In this document: in pieces, positions 17,418-26,689 of the stretch
How the letters are laid out: each line of letters starts with the position of its first letter
Position numbering within the stretch: the stretch's first letter is position 1
From: Lachnospiraceae bacterium
GTDB lineage: Bacteria > Bacillota > Clostridia > Lachnospirales > Lachnospiraceae
Length of the DNA stretch: 57,399 nt
NCBI GenBank assembly: GCA_016297945.1
Contig: JAEDFR010000007.1
Location: 1-57,399 of the forward strand
Direction of reading: 5' to 3'
Made by a program: the position numbers and the translations under genes
Notes under the pieces: model-generated
The model's input: only the letters and a program-made list of their open reading frames with translations
What the model was told of the DNA's origin: nothing
Database searches by the model: none

Positions 17418-19025
17418 CTAAAATCTAAAATAAAGGAAAGGATTATTTCCCATGATATGTATGTACCAAACAGCCAGCCAGAATAAAATTACAAGCGCTA
17501 TCATTCCGATCCTGTTGTTTTTCAATTTACGGTAACATCTGTGCGCCGTCTTTGTACAAAGGAATAGTCCAATTAAAATCGTTACACCGTACTTTTGTAA
17601 CATGGTAATACATACATTACCATTCACACGAATCCCTTTAAGCACACCAAACATCCTGCCAAGATACACGGATAGATCCTGTAAATCTGTGATGGCAAAG
17701 CATGTCCAGGATAGCACAATGATGAATAGCACATAGGAATGTTGTAGCATAGATTTGAGTTTCAATGTTAACGCTTGTGCAAATGTTAATTTTAAATTTA
17801 ACTTTGTATTCAACTTTTCATCTTTCTGTTTCTTTATATATTGTACATCATTATCTGTCGGCTCAAAATCAATTTTACTTCTCTCTTTATCATCTTCTAC
17901 AGTTTCTTTTCCAGCCTGTGTTATTAAACAATTCTCTTTTCCACTCACTACTTTTCCTTTTTTTGGGCAAATGTCTGCAATCACTTTTTCTATCATGATA
18001 ACAAAACACAACAACATGCCCCATAACACAAAGTTGACACTAACGCCATGCCACAATGCCGTCAAAACCCATACCAAAAATAGATTGCGCAACGTCTTTT
18101 TCATTCCGTTTCGACTTCCTCCGAGCGGAATATAGACGTATTTTGCGAACCATCTTCCCAATGTCATATGCCATCTGCGATAAAATTCCCGGATACTGGT
18201 CGCTGTGTATGGAAGATCAAAATTTTTCGGCAGGCGAAAGCCCAGCATTTTTCCAAGTCCGATTGCCATCAAAGAATATCCGAAGAAATCAAAATAAATC
18301 TGAAGAGAATAGGAAACAGAACCCATCCACAACAAAAAGGAAGGGGCACTGATATAACCGATTTTGGCGATTTCATTCCATAGCAGGGACAAGCGATCTG
18401 CCATCAGGACCTTTAAAATCAATCCAACCGAAAAATCTTTTAATCCGTCATCAAAATCCGTTGAAGAAACAACCGGTCTGTTTAACGTTACCGCCACCTC
18501 GTGATATGCTACAATCGGTCCGGCAACTAGCTGCGGAAACATACAAATATAGGTTCCAAGTTTTACAAAAGACGTTTCTGCCTCAATTTCTCCCCGATAG
18601 ACATCAATTAAATAAGAGATGCTCTGAAACGTAAAGAAGCTAATCCCCAACGGAAGTCCGATTTTTCCTGGTGCAATCTTAAAAACAAGAAGAAGTGCCA
18701 GATTTAGAATAAGTGCAATTAAAAAACACTGTTTATTAAAAAAGCTTCGTGAAATGGATAGATCAGCATTTTTTTCATCAGGCAATTCAACAGGCAATTC
18801 AACCAAAACACTCTTGGAATTTTGAAACACAATGCCTCGCGCCAGGAAATAGTTCACAAACATGGATACAATTAGTAATAATACAAATTTAGGTTCTCCA
18901 TAGGCATAAAAAATAAGGCTTCCCAGTAGCAATATGACATTACGATAAGAAACTGGCGTTATGTAATATGCAATTAAAAATACAGGTAAAAAAATCAGTA
19001 TAAATTCAACAGAAGAAAAAACCAA
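17418..19025 (-). CDS. MBOAT-family O-acyltransferase (AlgI/DltB-like)
   Basis: 535 aa polytopic membrane protein. N-terminal MVFSSVEFILIFLPVFLIAYY, the FTFQSISYLIDVYRGE motif, the RRWHMTLGRWFAKYVYIPLGGSRNG block and the LTALWHGVSVNFVLWG histidine motif identify it as an AlgI-type membrane-bound O-acyltransferase, which moves acetyl groups across the membrane for attachment to surface polymers. Two Lys/Glu-rich insertions are unusual: a short one near 85-100 and one of about 80 residues after the histidine helix (KGKVVSGKENCLITQAGKET onward). The likely start is TTG at 19025, 13 bp after the ybaK stop, suggesting translational coupling. Partner: the SGNH protein 14 bp downstream. Confidence 0.85.
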   Translation of the reverse strand: MVFSSVEFILIFLPVFLIAYYITPVSYRNVILLLGSLIFYAYGEPKFVLLLIVSMFVNYFLARGIVFQNSKSVLVELPVELPDEKNADLSISRSFFNKQCFLIALILNLALLLVFKIAPGKIGLPLGISFFTFQSISYLIDVYRGEIEAETSFVKLGTYICMFPQLVAGPIVAYHEVAVTLNRPVVSSTDFDDGLKDFSVGLILKVLMADRLSLLWNEIAKIGYISAPSFLLWMGSVSYSLQIYFDFFGYSLMAIGLGKMLGFRLPKNFDLPYTATSIREFYRRWHMTLGRWFAKYVYIPLGGSRNGMKKTLRNLFLVWVLTALWHGVSVNFVLWGMLLCFVIMIEKVIADICPKKGKVVSGKENCLITQAGKETVEDDKERSKIDFEPTDNDVQYIKKQKDEKLNTKLNLKLTFAQALTLKLKSMLQHSYVLFIIVLSWTCFAITDLQDLSVYLGRMFGVLKGIRVNGNVCITMLQKYGVTILIGLFLCTKTAHRCYRKLKNNRIGMIALVILFWLAVWYIHIMGNNPFLYFRF

Positions 19026-19038
19026 GATAAATCAACTC

Positions 19039-19524
19039 TCAATCTACAATAATATCACCATATGTGCCGCCACAGGCTTTGCGCAAGTCATCCGGAGCCA
19101 GCATAATCTGGCATCCGATTTTGCCTCCGCTCACATACATATGTTGTAGATTTTCTGCCGTCTGACTAATCACGGTTTTATACTGCTTTTTCATACCGAT
19201 GGCCGTGCATCCTCCACGGACATATCCGGTTACAGCAGTAATATCCTTGACATGAATCATGGAAACGGATTTTTCACCAACGGCTCTGGCAGCTTTTTTC
19301 ATATCCAGTTCCGCTTCAATAGGTAGCACAAAGACAAAGTATTGCTTACTGCTCCCCACCGTTACCAACGTTTTATAGACCTGTTCATGTGAAAGTCCGA
19401 GATGGTCTGCCGTCTGGATACCATCAACAAACTCATCACATTCATAGGATTGATGTGTATATTCTATTTTCATGCGGTCTAAAATCCGCATTGCATTCGT
19501 TTTAACTTCTTTTTGTTTTGCCAT
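19039..19524 (-). CDS. ybaK: YbaK/EbsC-type Cys-tRNA(Pro) deacylase
   Basis: 161 aa, typical length. Trans-editing enzyme that hydrolyses Cys-tRNA(Pro) made by mistake by prolyl-tRNA synthetase. It shows the family pattern: N-terminal TNAMRILDRMKIEYTHQSYE, YKTLVTVGSSKQYFVFVLP, the catalytic-lysine helix LDMKKAARAVGEKSV, GYVRGGCTAIGMKK and the C-terminal GKIGCQIMLAPDDL. ATG at 19524 follows GAAGGTG. The protein lies directly upstream of the MBOAT gene. Confidence 0.9.
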   Translation of the reverse strand: MAKQKEVKTNAMRILDRMKIEYTHQSYECDEFVDGIQTADHLGLSHEQVYKTLVTVGSSKQYFVFVLPIEAELDMKKAARAVGEKSVSMIHVKDITAVTGYVRGGCTAIGMKKQYKTVISQTAENLQHMYVSGGKIGCQIMLAPDDLRKACGGTYGDIIVD

Positions 19525-19604
19525 AATATCACCTTCTCATATGTAATTCGTCATCTAAGAAACAAATCTGACAATCCACAAAGAAAAAGTGAATTATTTG
19601 TTTC

Positions 19605-20171
19605 TTAACAGTCTTTAAACATTGTCAGTCCAAATACGCCACCGCATATACCACCAACAATATGCGTAAGCTGTGAAATATTATCTCTTACAAACAATCC
19701 GTCTGCAATCTGTCCGCCCATGTACAAAACAACAACAACAATTAGTGTCAGCGGAATTTTATCTTCTTTGACACTGGTTACGGAAGATAAAATAATCATC
19801 ATAAAGACAATGCCGCTTGCTCCAAGTAAGCCGGTTGAAAAAAAGAGGGTATTGATGATACCGGTAACAAAAGCCGTAATCGCCATCATTATAAGCAGGT
19901 TTTTGGAACCGTACTTTTCTTCCAGCATGGGTCCAACCAAAAGCATCATCATCATGTTATTGACATAGTGCTCTAAATTGGCATGCCCGAGGACATGTAA
20001 AAACAATCTTGGATACATAAAAAGATCCATAAACGAGGAACGATATACGCAAAACAGTAGATTGGTAGAAAGACCCCCGGTCATATATCCCAAAATCAGT
20101 ACCGCAAACGAAATGAAAGCAAAGCTTAACACCACCGGTGCATTATAATCGATTTTCTTTAGTAATTTCAT
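19605..20171 (-). CDS. Rhomboid-family intramembrane serine protease
   Basis: 188 aa with six membrane segments. The rhomboid signature elements are present: HVLGHANLEHYVNNM in the second segment, catalytic Ser in GASGIVF (motif GxSG) and catalytic His in THIVGGICGG. Such proteases cleave membrane-spanning substrates; the substrate here is unknown. The protein is small for the family but has the full six-helix core. ATG at 20171 is preceded by GGGGGAT. Confidence 0.85.
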   Translation of the reverse strand: MKLLKKIDYNAPVVLSFAFISFAVLILGYMTGGLSTNLLFCVYRSSFMDLFMYPRLFLHVLGHANLEHYVNNMMMMLLVGPMLEEKYGSKNLLIMMAITAFVTGIINTLFFSTGLLGASGIVFMMIILSSVTSVKEDKIPLTLIVVVVLYMGGQIADGLFVRDNISQLTHIVGGICGGVFGLTMFKDC

Positions 20172-20262
20172 TGTTTTATCCCCCGTCTTATTTCAACAAT
20201 AGATAGTATAGCACAATTTATTCTTTCAAACAGTATTCCGGTAAAAAAATTTCATCCATGAC

Positions 20263-21033
20263 CTATCCAAATATTTCCAGCTTAATAATTGCAAAAAATT
20301 CCCTCACCGTATAGTGAATACCAACCGGCAATAACGTGCGGGAAGGAATTCCACACACATTGTCATGTCCCTGTTTTTCTGCAATCCTGGTAGCGCGATA
20401 AATATGGAAGCCATTTGATAAAATACCGACTTTTTCCGTATCTTTTGGTATCATGGCAAAACTGTTTCGGATATTTTCCTCTGTGCTTTTAGACTGATCT
20501 TCCAGTAAAATCCGATCCGGATCAACACCTTTTTCTACCAGATACTCATAGATACACTGTGCTTCACTCAAATCTTCATTCGGTCCCTGTCCACCGGATG
20601 CTATGACGATGGTTTCCGGATTATCTTCCAGATATTCTGCCGCAGCCTGCATCCGCAAAAGTAAGGGTCTGGTCGGCGCACTACCACGAATACCGGCTCC
20701 AAGCACAATCATATAAGGCAAATCTTGCTCCGGTACGGTATTCATTCCGCCAATCACCAGACTTTCCACATATATAAAAATAACCAATCCCGTCACAAAA
20801 CACATGCTGTATAAAATTCGGAATAAAAGCGGAATTTGGATGCGTGCTTTTCCTTTTATCTGCCTTGATAGCATCCAAAACCTTACAAAACAGAAAGCAG
20901 CAAAAAGCGGCCATATCCAGATCCAGGATAGCGCCAGACCTGCATATAAAACGCACACCAAAAAATATCCGATACACAATGCGGACAGCAACAAGTACAA
21001 TATGGCTTTCACTTTTTTCCAGGTTTTTATCAT
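20263..21033 (-). CDS. YdcF/SanA-like DUF218 membrane protein
   Basis: 256 aa: three N-terminal membrane segments (about 10-90) followed by a DUF218 domain (about 105-250) with VLGAGIRGSAPTRPLLLRM, IASGGQGPNEDLSEA, the SKSTEENIRNS motif and a C-terminal GFHIYRA block. This is the ElyC/SanA/YdcF family, implicated in envelope integrity and vancomycin/lipid-carrier phenotypes; biochemical activity is unknown. Confidence 0.8.
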   Translation of the reverse strand: MIKTWKKVKAILYLLLSALCIGYFLVCVLYAGLALSWIWIWPLFAAFCFVRFWMLSRQIKGKARIQIPLLFRILYSMCFVTGLVIFIYVESLVIGGMNTVPEQDLPYMIVLGAGIRGSAPTRPLLLRMQAAAEYLEDNPETIVIASGGQGPNEDLSEAQCIYEYLVEKGVDPDRILLEDQSKSTEENIRNSFAMIPKDTEKVGILSNGFHIYRATRIAEKQGHDNVCGIPSRTLLPVGIHYTVREFFAIIKLEIFG

Positions 21034-21145
21034 AAAATATGTATTCCTCGTCTTTCTATCATATCTCTAGTATACATCCTGAAATCTTACTACTCAATGG
21101 TTTATTGAAGGGATTTAAGTCACCAATTTCATATAACGATAATAA

Positions 21146-21369
21146 GGTGCAAGTAAATGTCGTCGGCAGTTGCATTGTACAAAAAGGTCTCATCTTCTTA
21201 CTGAATACGCAATAACCAAGGGGAAAATTGCCAGGATGGCAATTTTAGTCGTCATTCGACATGGATGTCGATTTGACGACGACCCGAACCAAATCCAATT
21301 CCTTCCCCGTATTCAGTTAAAAGATAACCTTTTTGAACTCTGCAACTGCCGACGACATTTACTTGCACC
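21146..21369. repeat. Long multi-branched inverted-repeat element D
   Basis: 224-bp element in the 548-bp gap between the DUF218 gene and the etf operon end. The outer 29 bp (21146-21174 and 21341-21369) are a perfect inverted repeat beginning GGTGCAAGTAAATGTCGTCG; pairing continues with small gaps through CAAAAAGGT and ACTGAATACG to about 66 bp. Inside lie two further hairpins: AAAATTGCC/GGCAATTTT (about 21224-21246) and GTCGTC..CGACAT/ATGTCG..GACGAC (about 21248-21282). No convincing ORF. From 21430 to 21581 only short weak hairpins are seen (21488-21513 and 21546-21566). Confidence 0.88.
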
Positions 21370-21391
21370 AGCCCCAAAACCGAAACAACAC

Positions 21392-21426
21392 AAAAAACCT
21401 CCGGAACCGGCGTCCAGAGGTTTTTT
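21392..21426 (-). terminator. Intrinsic terminator downstream of the butyrate operon
   Basis: Stem AAAAAACCTC (21392-21401) / GAGGTTTTTT (21417-21426) with inner pairs; T-run on both strands. On the minus strand it is the first good terminator after etfA, about 155 bp past its stop codon. Confidence 0.8.
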
Positions 21427-21581
21427 GTCTGAAATAAATATGAATCAGTTGTTACAGGCGGCAAATTGTACGGTGGCCAACCTGCAAGATAAGTAAAAAC
21501 AAATTACTTTATCTTCGTGCCTTTCGGCAGGAATTCATTTTGTATATCCACAACACAGTTGTGGATGGTTGCGATATTCGC

Positions 21582-22649
21582 TTACTTCTCAGCTAAAACT
21601 TTTTTGATTTCTTCTGTTAACTGAGGAACGATCTTATTCAGATCACCAACTACACCGTAGTCAGCAACATCAAAGATCGGTGCATCTTCGTCTTTGTTGA
21701 TTGCAACGATGATGTCTGATTCTTCCATACCTGCAACGTGCTGGATAGCACCGGAAATACCGATTGCAAAGTATACGTTAGGACGAACTGTCTTACCGGT
21801 CTGACCTACCTGAAGATCTTTGGGTTTCCAGCCTGAGTCTACAACGGCACGTGAACATGATACGGTACCGCCAAGTACTTCTGCTAAATCTTCTAATAAT
21901 TTGAAGTTTTCAGGAGAACCAACTCCACGACCACCGGATACTAAGATCTTAGCAGCCATAATATCAACTGTATCAGATACAGCTTTTACAACTTCTTTGA
22001 TGGTTACATATTTGTTGTTGGGTGTGAAACCGGGATTGTATTCAATCACTTCAGCTTTTGCTCCATCGATAGGATCGATTTTCTGCATAACACCGGGACG
22101 AACGGTAGCCATCTGAGGACGGTTGTCAGGACATGCGATAGTAGCGATTGTGTTACCACCGAATGCAGGACGAGTCATTAATAACTGATTATGTTTCTGT
22201 TCAGCTTCTTTACCGGGAACTGCTACTAACGGGAAATCACCGATTTCCAGTACGGTACAGTCTGCTGTTAAACCGGTCTGAACTCTTGCTGAAACGGTAG
22301 GGCCAAGGTCACGACCGATTGCTGTAGCGCCTACTAATACGATTTCAGGTTTGTATTCATCGATGACAGATGCCAATGCATGTGCATAAGGCTCTGTTCT
22401 GTAGTCTTTTAATTCCGGATCGTCAACAACGATAACGCGGTCTGCGCCATATGCTGCCAACTGATCAACAAGGCCCTTAACATCTGAGCCGATTAATACT
22501 GCTGTAACTTCTTTTGTCTCTAAAGAAGCAGCTAATTCTTTTGCTTTTCCGAGTAATTCGAAAGCAATGCCGCTGATTTCATTATCAACTTGCTGTGCAA
22601 ATACAAAGACACCTTTGTACTGTGCAATTACTTCAGGACTCATTTTCAT
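21582..22649 (-). CDS. etfA: Electron transfer flavoprotein, alpha subunit
   Basis: 355 aa FAD-binding subunit. The N-terminal half (VFVFAQQVDNEISGIAFELLGKA, VLVGATAIGRDLGPTVSARV) and the C-terminal FAD domain (VSGGRGVGSPENF, SGAIQHVAGMEESDIIVAINKDEDAPIF) match EtfA. In butyrate-formers the EtfAB-Bcd complex bifurcates electrons from NADH to crotonyl-CoA and ferredoxin. Last gene of the operon, 28 bp after etfB. The bifurcating versus simple electron-transfer role is inferred from linkage to bcd. Confidence 0.95.
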   Translation of the reverse strand: MKMSPEVIAQYKGVFVFAQQVDNEISGIAFELLGKAKELAASLETKEVTAVLIGSDVKGLVDQLAAYGADRVIVVDDPELKDYRTEPYAHALASVIDEYKPEIVLVGATAIGRDLGPTVSARVQTGLTADCTVLEIGDFPLVAVPGKEAEQKHNQLLMTRPAFGGNTIATIACPDNRPQMATVRPGVMQKIDPIDGAKAEVIEYNPGFTPNNKYVTIKEVVKAVSDTVDIMAAKILVSGGRGVGSPENFKLLEDLAEVLGGTVSCSRAVVDSGWKPKDLQVGQTGKTVRPNVYFAIGISGAIQHVAGMEESDIIVAINKDEDAPIFDVADYGVVGDLNKIVPQLTEEIKKVLAEK

Positions 22650-22677
22650 AATTATTCACCACTTTTCCTTTATTTCA

Positions 22678-23463
22678 TTAGATTACATGTTTCTCTTTTA
22701 ATTTTCCTACGATATAAGCTACTGCTTCATCCGGAGAGTCGGGAGTAACTTTTTCGCCGGCACCTTTACGAACTTTGTCAGATGCTTTTGCGATTTTTGT
22801 AGGAGATCCGTTCAGACCTAAGTTGCCGTCTTCAACGTCTTTTAAGTCTGCACGACCCCAGGTTGTGATCTCAGCCTTGCAGGCATCGAAGATTCCACCG
22901 GGTGTCATATAACGGGGATCGTTTAATTCAGAAAGTGCTGTAACTAATGCAGGCATCTTAACTTCTACGACATGATATCTGTCATCATACTGACGCTGAA
23001 CAACAACTTTGTCGCCTTCAACTTTGATATCCTGTGCGTAAGAAATTACGGGAAGTCCCAAATGCTCAGCGATCTGAGGACCAACCTGAGCGGTATCACC
23101 GTCGATAGCCTGACGGCCTGTGATGATTAAGTCATATTCCATGTTTCTTAATGCACCGGCGATGGTTGTAGATGTAGCCCAGGTATCGGCACCACCTAAA
23201 ACTCTATCTGTAACTAATACACCTTTGTCAGCGCCCATAGCAATTGCTTCACGAAGAACGTCTGTAGCTTTGGGAAGACCCATTGTTAAAACGGTTACTT
23301 CTGCGCCGTACTGATCTTTTAATCTTAAAGCTGCCTCTAAACCAGCTTTATCATCGGGGTTCATGATTGCAAGCATTGCTCCTCTGTCCAGAGTTCCATC
23401 CGGATTGAATTTAACGCCGCCCTTTGTATCAGGAACCTGTTTAATACAAACTACGATTTTCAC
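22678..23463 (-). CDS. etfB: Electron transfer flavoprotein, beta subunit
   Basis: 261 aa, normal for EtfB. The conserved opening KIVVCIKQVPDTKGGVKFNPDGTL, the MNPDDKAGLEAALRLKD helix, and ITGRQAIDGDTAQVGPQIAEHLGLP (nucleotide-binding loop) are all present. It binds the second flavin or AMP and docks on Bcd. 13 bp after bcd with GGAGGT in the gap. Confidence 0.95.
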   Translation of the reverse strand: MKIVVCIKQVPDTKGGVKFNPDGTLDRGAMLAIMNPDDKAGLEAALRLKDQYGAEVTVLTMGLPKATDVLREAIAMGADKGVLVTDRVLGGADTWATSTTIAGALRNMEYDLIITGRQAIDGDTAQVGPQIAEHLGLPVISYAQDIKVEGDKVVVQRQYDDRYHVVEVKMPALVTALSELNDPRYMTPGGIFDACKAEITTWGRADLKDVEDGNLGLNGSPTKIAKASDKVRKGAGEKVTPDSPDEAVAYIVGKLKEKHVI

Positions 23464-23476
23464 GATAACGTACCTC

Positions 23477-24649
23477 CTATTTTAATAAACTTCCAGAAAT
23501 TACCATACGCTGAACTTCTGAAGTTCCTTCGTAGATTTCTGTAATCTTTGCATCACGCATCATACGTTCTACATTGTACTCTTTGATGTAACCATAACCA
23601 CCGTGTAACTGTACACATTTGGTTGTTACTTCCATAGCTACTTCTGCAGCGTATAATTTAGCCATTGCAGCTTCTACGGAATAAGAAACTTTAGCACCTG
23701 CCTGATACTCATCTTTCTTTCTTGCAGCTTTGTAAACCAATAATTTAGCAGCTTCTACTTTTGTAGCAAGGTCAGCTAAAACAAACTGTGTATTCTGGAA
23801 CTGAGCGATAGAACGACCGAACTGTTTTCTTTCTTTTACATATTCGATGGTTGTTTCTAAAGCGCCTTCTGCAATACCAAGTGCCTGAGCTGCGATACCG
23901 ATACGTCCACCGTCAAGTGTATGCATAGCGATAGCAAATCCTTTACCCTTCTGGCCAAGTAAGTTGCCTGCAGGGATACGGCAGTCTGTGAAAATCAATT
24001 CATAAGTAGATGATGCACAGATACCCATTTTGTTTTCTTTGGTACCGAATGTAAATCCGGGTGTTCCTTTTTCAACGATGAAAGAAGAGATTTCTTTCTG
24101 GATACGGCCACGTTTTTCAACTTTACCGGTAACTGCGATGATAACATAAACATCAGCTTCTTTACCGTTTGTAATAAAGCACTTAGAACCGTTTAATACC
24201 CATTCATTGGTAGCTTCATCAAAAACAGCTTTTGTCTGCTGACCCTGAGCATCGGTACCTGCACCGGGCTCAGTTAAACCGAAAGCACCGAGTTTTTTAC
24301 CGGATGCTAAATCGGGAACATATTTTTCTTTCTGTTCGGGAGTACCGTATGTTAAAATCGGGTCTACACAAAGAGATGTATGTGCAGAAACGATAACACC
24401 TGTAGTACCGCAAACTTTGGATAATTCTTCAACACACATAGCGTATGTTAAGATATCACATCCCTGACCGCCCATTTCCTTCGGTACCGGAATACCTAAG
24501 AAACCATATTTAGCCATTTTTTCTACTGTCTCTCTGGGGAATCTGTGTTCTTCATCAATTTCCTGAGCGAGAGGCTTTACTTCGTTTTCAGCGAAATCTT
24601 TAAATAACTGTCTCGCCATTTCATGTTCTTTGCTTAAAGTAAAATCCAT
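23477..24649 (-). CDS. bcd: Butyryl-CoA dehydrogenase
   Basis: 390 aa short-chain acyl-CoA dehydrogenase that reduces crotonyl-CoA to butyryl-CoA with FADH2. Motifs: FGLTEPGAGTDAQGQQT (FAD/substrate), FITNGKEADVYVI, FGRSIAQFQNTQF, QLHGGYGYIKEYNVERMMRDAKITEIYEGTSEVQ, where the Glu of YEGTSE is the catalytic base. Followed by etfB and etfA as in other clostridial bcs operons. ATG at 24649 follows GGAGGAAAT. Confidence 0.95.
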   Translation of the reverse strand: MDFTLSKEHEMARQLFKDFAENEVKPLAQEIDEEHRFPRETVEKMAKYGFLGIPVPKEMGGQGCDILTYAMCVEELSKVCGTTGVIVSAHTSLCVDPILTYGTPEQKEKYVPDLASGKKLGAFGLTEPGAGTDAQGQQTKAVFDEATNEWVLNGSKCFITNGKEADVYVIIAVTGKVEKRGRIQKEISSFIVEKGTPGFTFGTKENKMGICASSTYELIFTDCRIPAGNLLGQKGKGFAIAMHTLDGGRIGIAAQALGIAEGALETTIEYVKERKQFGRSIAQFQNTQFVLADLATKVEAAKLLVYKAARKKDEYQAGAKVSYSVEAAMAKLYAAEVAMEVTTKCVQLHGGYGYIKEYNVERMMRDAKITEIYEGTSEVQRMVISGSLLK

Positions 24650-24691
24650 GATTTTTATTTCCTCCGTTTTATTTTATCAAAAACTTATTAA

Positions 24692-25564
24692 TTAGAGTGC
24701 ATCAACAGGTGTTTTGGTACGATCTGCGTTGTATACGTAGAAACCTTTACCTGATTTGCATCCAAGATTTCCGCCACGAACCATTTTACGGATCAAAGGA
24801 CAAGCACGGTATTTGCTGTCACCTGTTTCGTTGTAAAGAACATCCATGATAGCAAGGCAGATATCAAGACCAATGAAATCACCTAATTCAAGCGGTCCCA
24901 TCGGATGATTTGCACCAAGTTTCATAGCAGCATCAATACCTGCAATATCAGAAACACCTTCCATTTTGATGAAAGCAGCTTCGTTAATCATAGGGATTAA
25001 GATACGGTTTACTACGAAACCTGCAGCTTCGTTAACCTGTACGGGTGTTTTGCCGATTTCTTCGGAAATCTTTTTGATAGCTTCTACTGTTTCAGCGGGT
25101 GTATTAACACCTGCGATAACTTCTACTAATTTCATACGATCAGCAGGATTGAAGAAATGCATACCGATCATAGGACGTGTTAAGCCGTTTCCGATTTCTG
25201 TGATAGAAAGACTTGATGTATTGGAAGCAAAAATACATTCGGGTTTTGCAATTTTGTCTAACTCAGCAAATGTAGTCTTTTTCACTTCCATATTTTCGAA
25301 TGCAGCTTCTACGATTAAATCGCAGTCTGCACAAAGGTCTTCTTTCAGACCGGGTGTAATGCTTGCCAGGATTCCGTCAACAGCTTCCTGTGTCATTTTT
25401 CCTTTTTCTACAAGTCTTGCATAGCCTTTAGCGATTTTGTCTTTTCCGCCTTCAGCCCATTCCTGTTTGATGTCGCAAAGTGCGACTGTGTAACCTTCAA
25501 CCTGAGCAAATGCTTTTGCAATGCCCTGGCCCATGGTTCCTGCGCCAATAACGCCAACCTTCAT
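24692..25564 (-). CDS. hbd: 3-hydroxybutyryl-CoA dehydrogenase
   Basis: 290 aa, NAD(P)-dependent reduction of acetoacetyl-CoA to 3-hydroxybutyryl-CoA. The Rossmann motif GAGTMGQGIAKAFA is at the N-terminus; SNTSSLSITEI, GMHFFNPADRMKLVEVI (catalytic His and substrate region) and FVVNRILIPMINEA (Asn) follow. It sits 42 bp upstream of bcd; the ribosome site is AGGAGG. Confidence 0.95.
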   Translation of the reverse strand: MKVGVIGAGTMGQGIAKAFAQVEGYTVALCDIKQEWAEGGKDKIAKGYARLVEKGKMTQEAVDGILASITPGLKEDLCADCDLIVEAAFENMEVKKTTFAELDKIAKPECIFASNTSSLSITEIGNGLTRPMIGMHFFNPADRMKLVEVIAGVNTPAETVEAIKKISEEIGKTPVQVNEAAGFVVNRILIPMINEAAFIKMEGVSDIAGIDAAMKLGANHPMGPLELGDFIGLDICLAIMDVLYNETGDSKYRACPLIRKMVRGGNLGCKSGKGFYVYNADRTKTPVDAL

Positions 25565-25643
25565 TGTTTGTTCCTCCTAAAAATATAATTATAGTGAATT
25601 ACCAACACAAATTCATATACGTTTCGTTTGCATTGTCATTCGT

Positions 25644-25691
25644 TATTAATCCGGCAAAACAATCTGAAAAGATTCATCCTGCCGGAATAAT
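25644..25691. repeat. Hairpin in the crt-hbd intergenic gap
   Basis: TTATTAATCCGGCA-like arm (25644-25656) pairs with TGCCGG-AATAATA (25680-25691) around a loop that itself holds AATCT/AGATT. It sits in the 214-bp gap between crt and hbd and has no T-run, so it is more likely an mRNA-stability or processing structure than a terminator. Confidence 0.5.
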
Positions 25692-25778
25692 ATACAGTTT
25701 ACGATTCATTTATTCTATTTCATTTCAACCATATTTCAACCATAGAATGTAATCAGACCGAAATCATATAGTAATAAA

Positions 25779-26609
25779 TTATTTGTTCTGGAAAGGTACA
25801 ACTTTTAATTTTTTCTCTTTGTCTTTTTCTAAGAAGTTGCCCATTCCGGCTTTCTGGTCTTCTGTCTCGAAGCAGTCACCGAATAATTTCTCTTCAATCA
25901 CGATTGCCTGATCCATATCAACCTGAAGTCCTTCATTGATTGCTTTTTTGCAGTTACGAACAGCAATCGGAGCCTGCATAGCGATACCTGCTGCCATTTT
26001 TTCTGTTGCTGCCATTAAAGCTTCTTTTGCAGTCTTAACAACATTGCCTGCTTCATCTACTTCTGCAGAAACAACCTGGTTTACTAAACCGATTCTGTAA
26101 GCTTCTGCTGCTTTGATGTTGCGTGCTGTATAAATGAGCTGTTTTGCCATGCCGGGGCTTACCAGTCTGGCAAGTCTCTGTGTGCCACCGAAACCTGGTG
26201 TGATACCAAGACCTACTTCAGGGTGACCGAATACTGCATTGTCAGAACAAATTCTGATATCACAGCTCATGGAAATCTCACATCCGCCACCTAATGCAAA
26301 GCCGTTAACGGCTGCGATAACGGGAAGCGGGAATGTTTCTAATTTGCGGAAAACGTCATTTCCTTTTTTGCCGAAAGCTTCGCCTTCTGCTTTTGTCAAT
26401 GTACTCATTTCTCCGATATCTGCACCGGCAACAAAAGATTTCTCTCCTGCACCTGTTAAAATAAGACATCTTGTTGTCTCTAAGTTAACTGCATCCAATG
26501 TAGCATTTAACTCATCGAGCACCTGGGAATTTAACGCATTTAATGCTTTTTCTCTGTTGATGGTAATGATACCAACGGCACCTTTTTCTTCGTATAATAC
26601 GAAATCCAT
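25779..26609 (-). CDS. crt: Enoyl-CoA hydratase (crotonase)
   Basis: 276 aa, dehydrates 3-hydroxybutyryl-CoA to crotonyl-CoA. Crotonase signature AAVNGFALGGGCEISMSCDIRI; oxyanion-hole AGADIGEM and the catalytic Glu region FGHPEVGLGITPGFGGTQRL (both Glu residues retained). The ATG at 26609 follows GAAAGGAG. Between thl and hbd in the operon. Confidence 0.95.
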   Translation of the reverse strand: MDFVLYEEKGAVGIITINREKALNALNSQVLDELNATLDAVNLETTRCLILTGAGEKSFVAGADIGEMSTLTKAEGEAFGKKGNDVFRKLETFPLPVIAAVNGFALGGGCEISMSCDIRICSDNAVFGHPEVGLGITPGFGGTQRLARLVSPGMAKQLIYTARNIKAAEAYRIGLVNQVVSAEVDEAGNVVKTAKEALMAATEKMAAGIAMQAPIAVRNCKKAINEGLQVDMDQAIVIEEKLFGDCFETEDQKAGMGNFLEKDKEKKLKVVPFQNK

Positions 26610-26646
26610 GTTTGTTTCTCCTTTCGAACCGGGTTATTCATAACAA

Positions 26647-26689
26647 TACACCGTGACATTTTCCTATGCAGAAAAATGCCATGGTGTAT
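26647..26689. repeat. Hairpin in the thl-crt gap
   Basis: A 17-bp stem with two imperfect pairs (26647-26663 with 26673-26689, ATACACCGTGACATTTT on the left). No U-tract on the minus strand, so probably a processing or stabilising structure, or a weak attenuator, inside the operon. Confidence 0.6.

Noticed and set aside
21170..21496. A 108-aa + strand ORF over element D
   Set aside because: It spans both arms of an inverted repeat and a terminator, has no ribosome site and no recognisable protein features.
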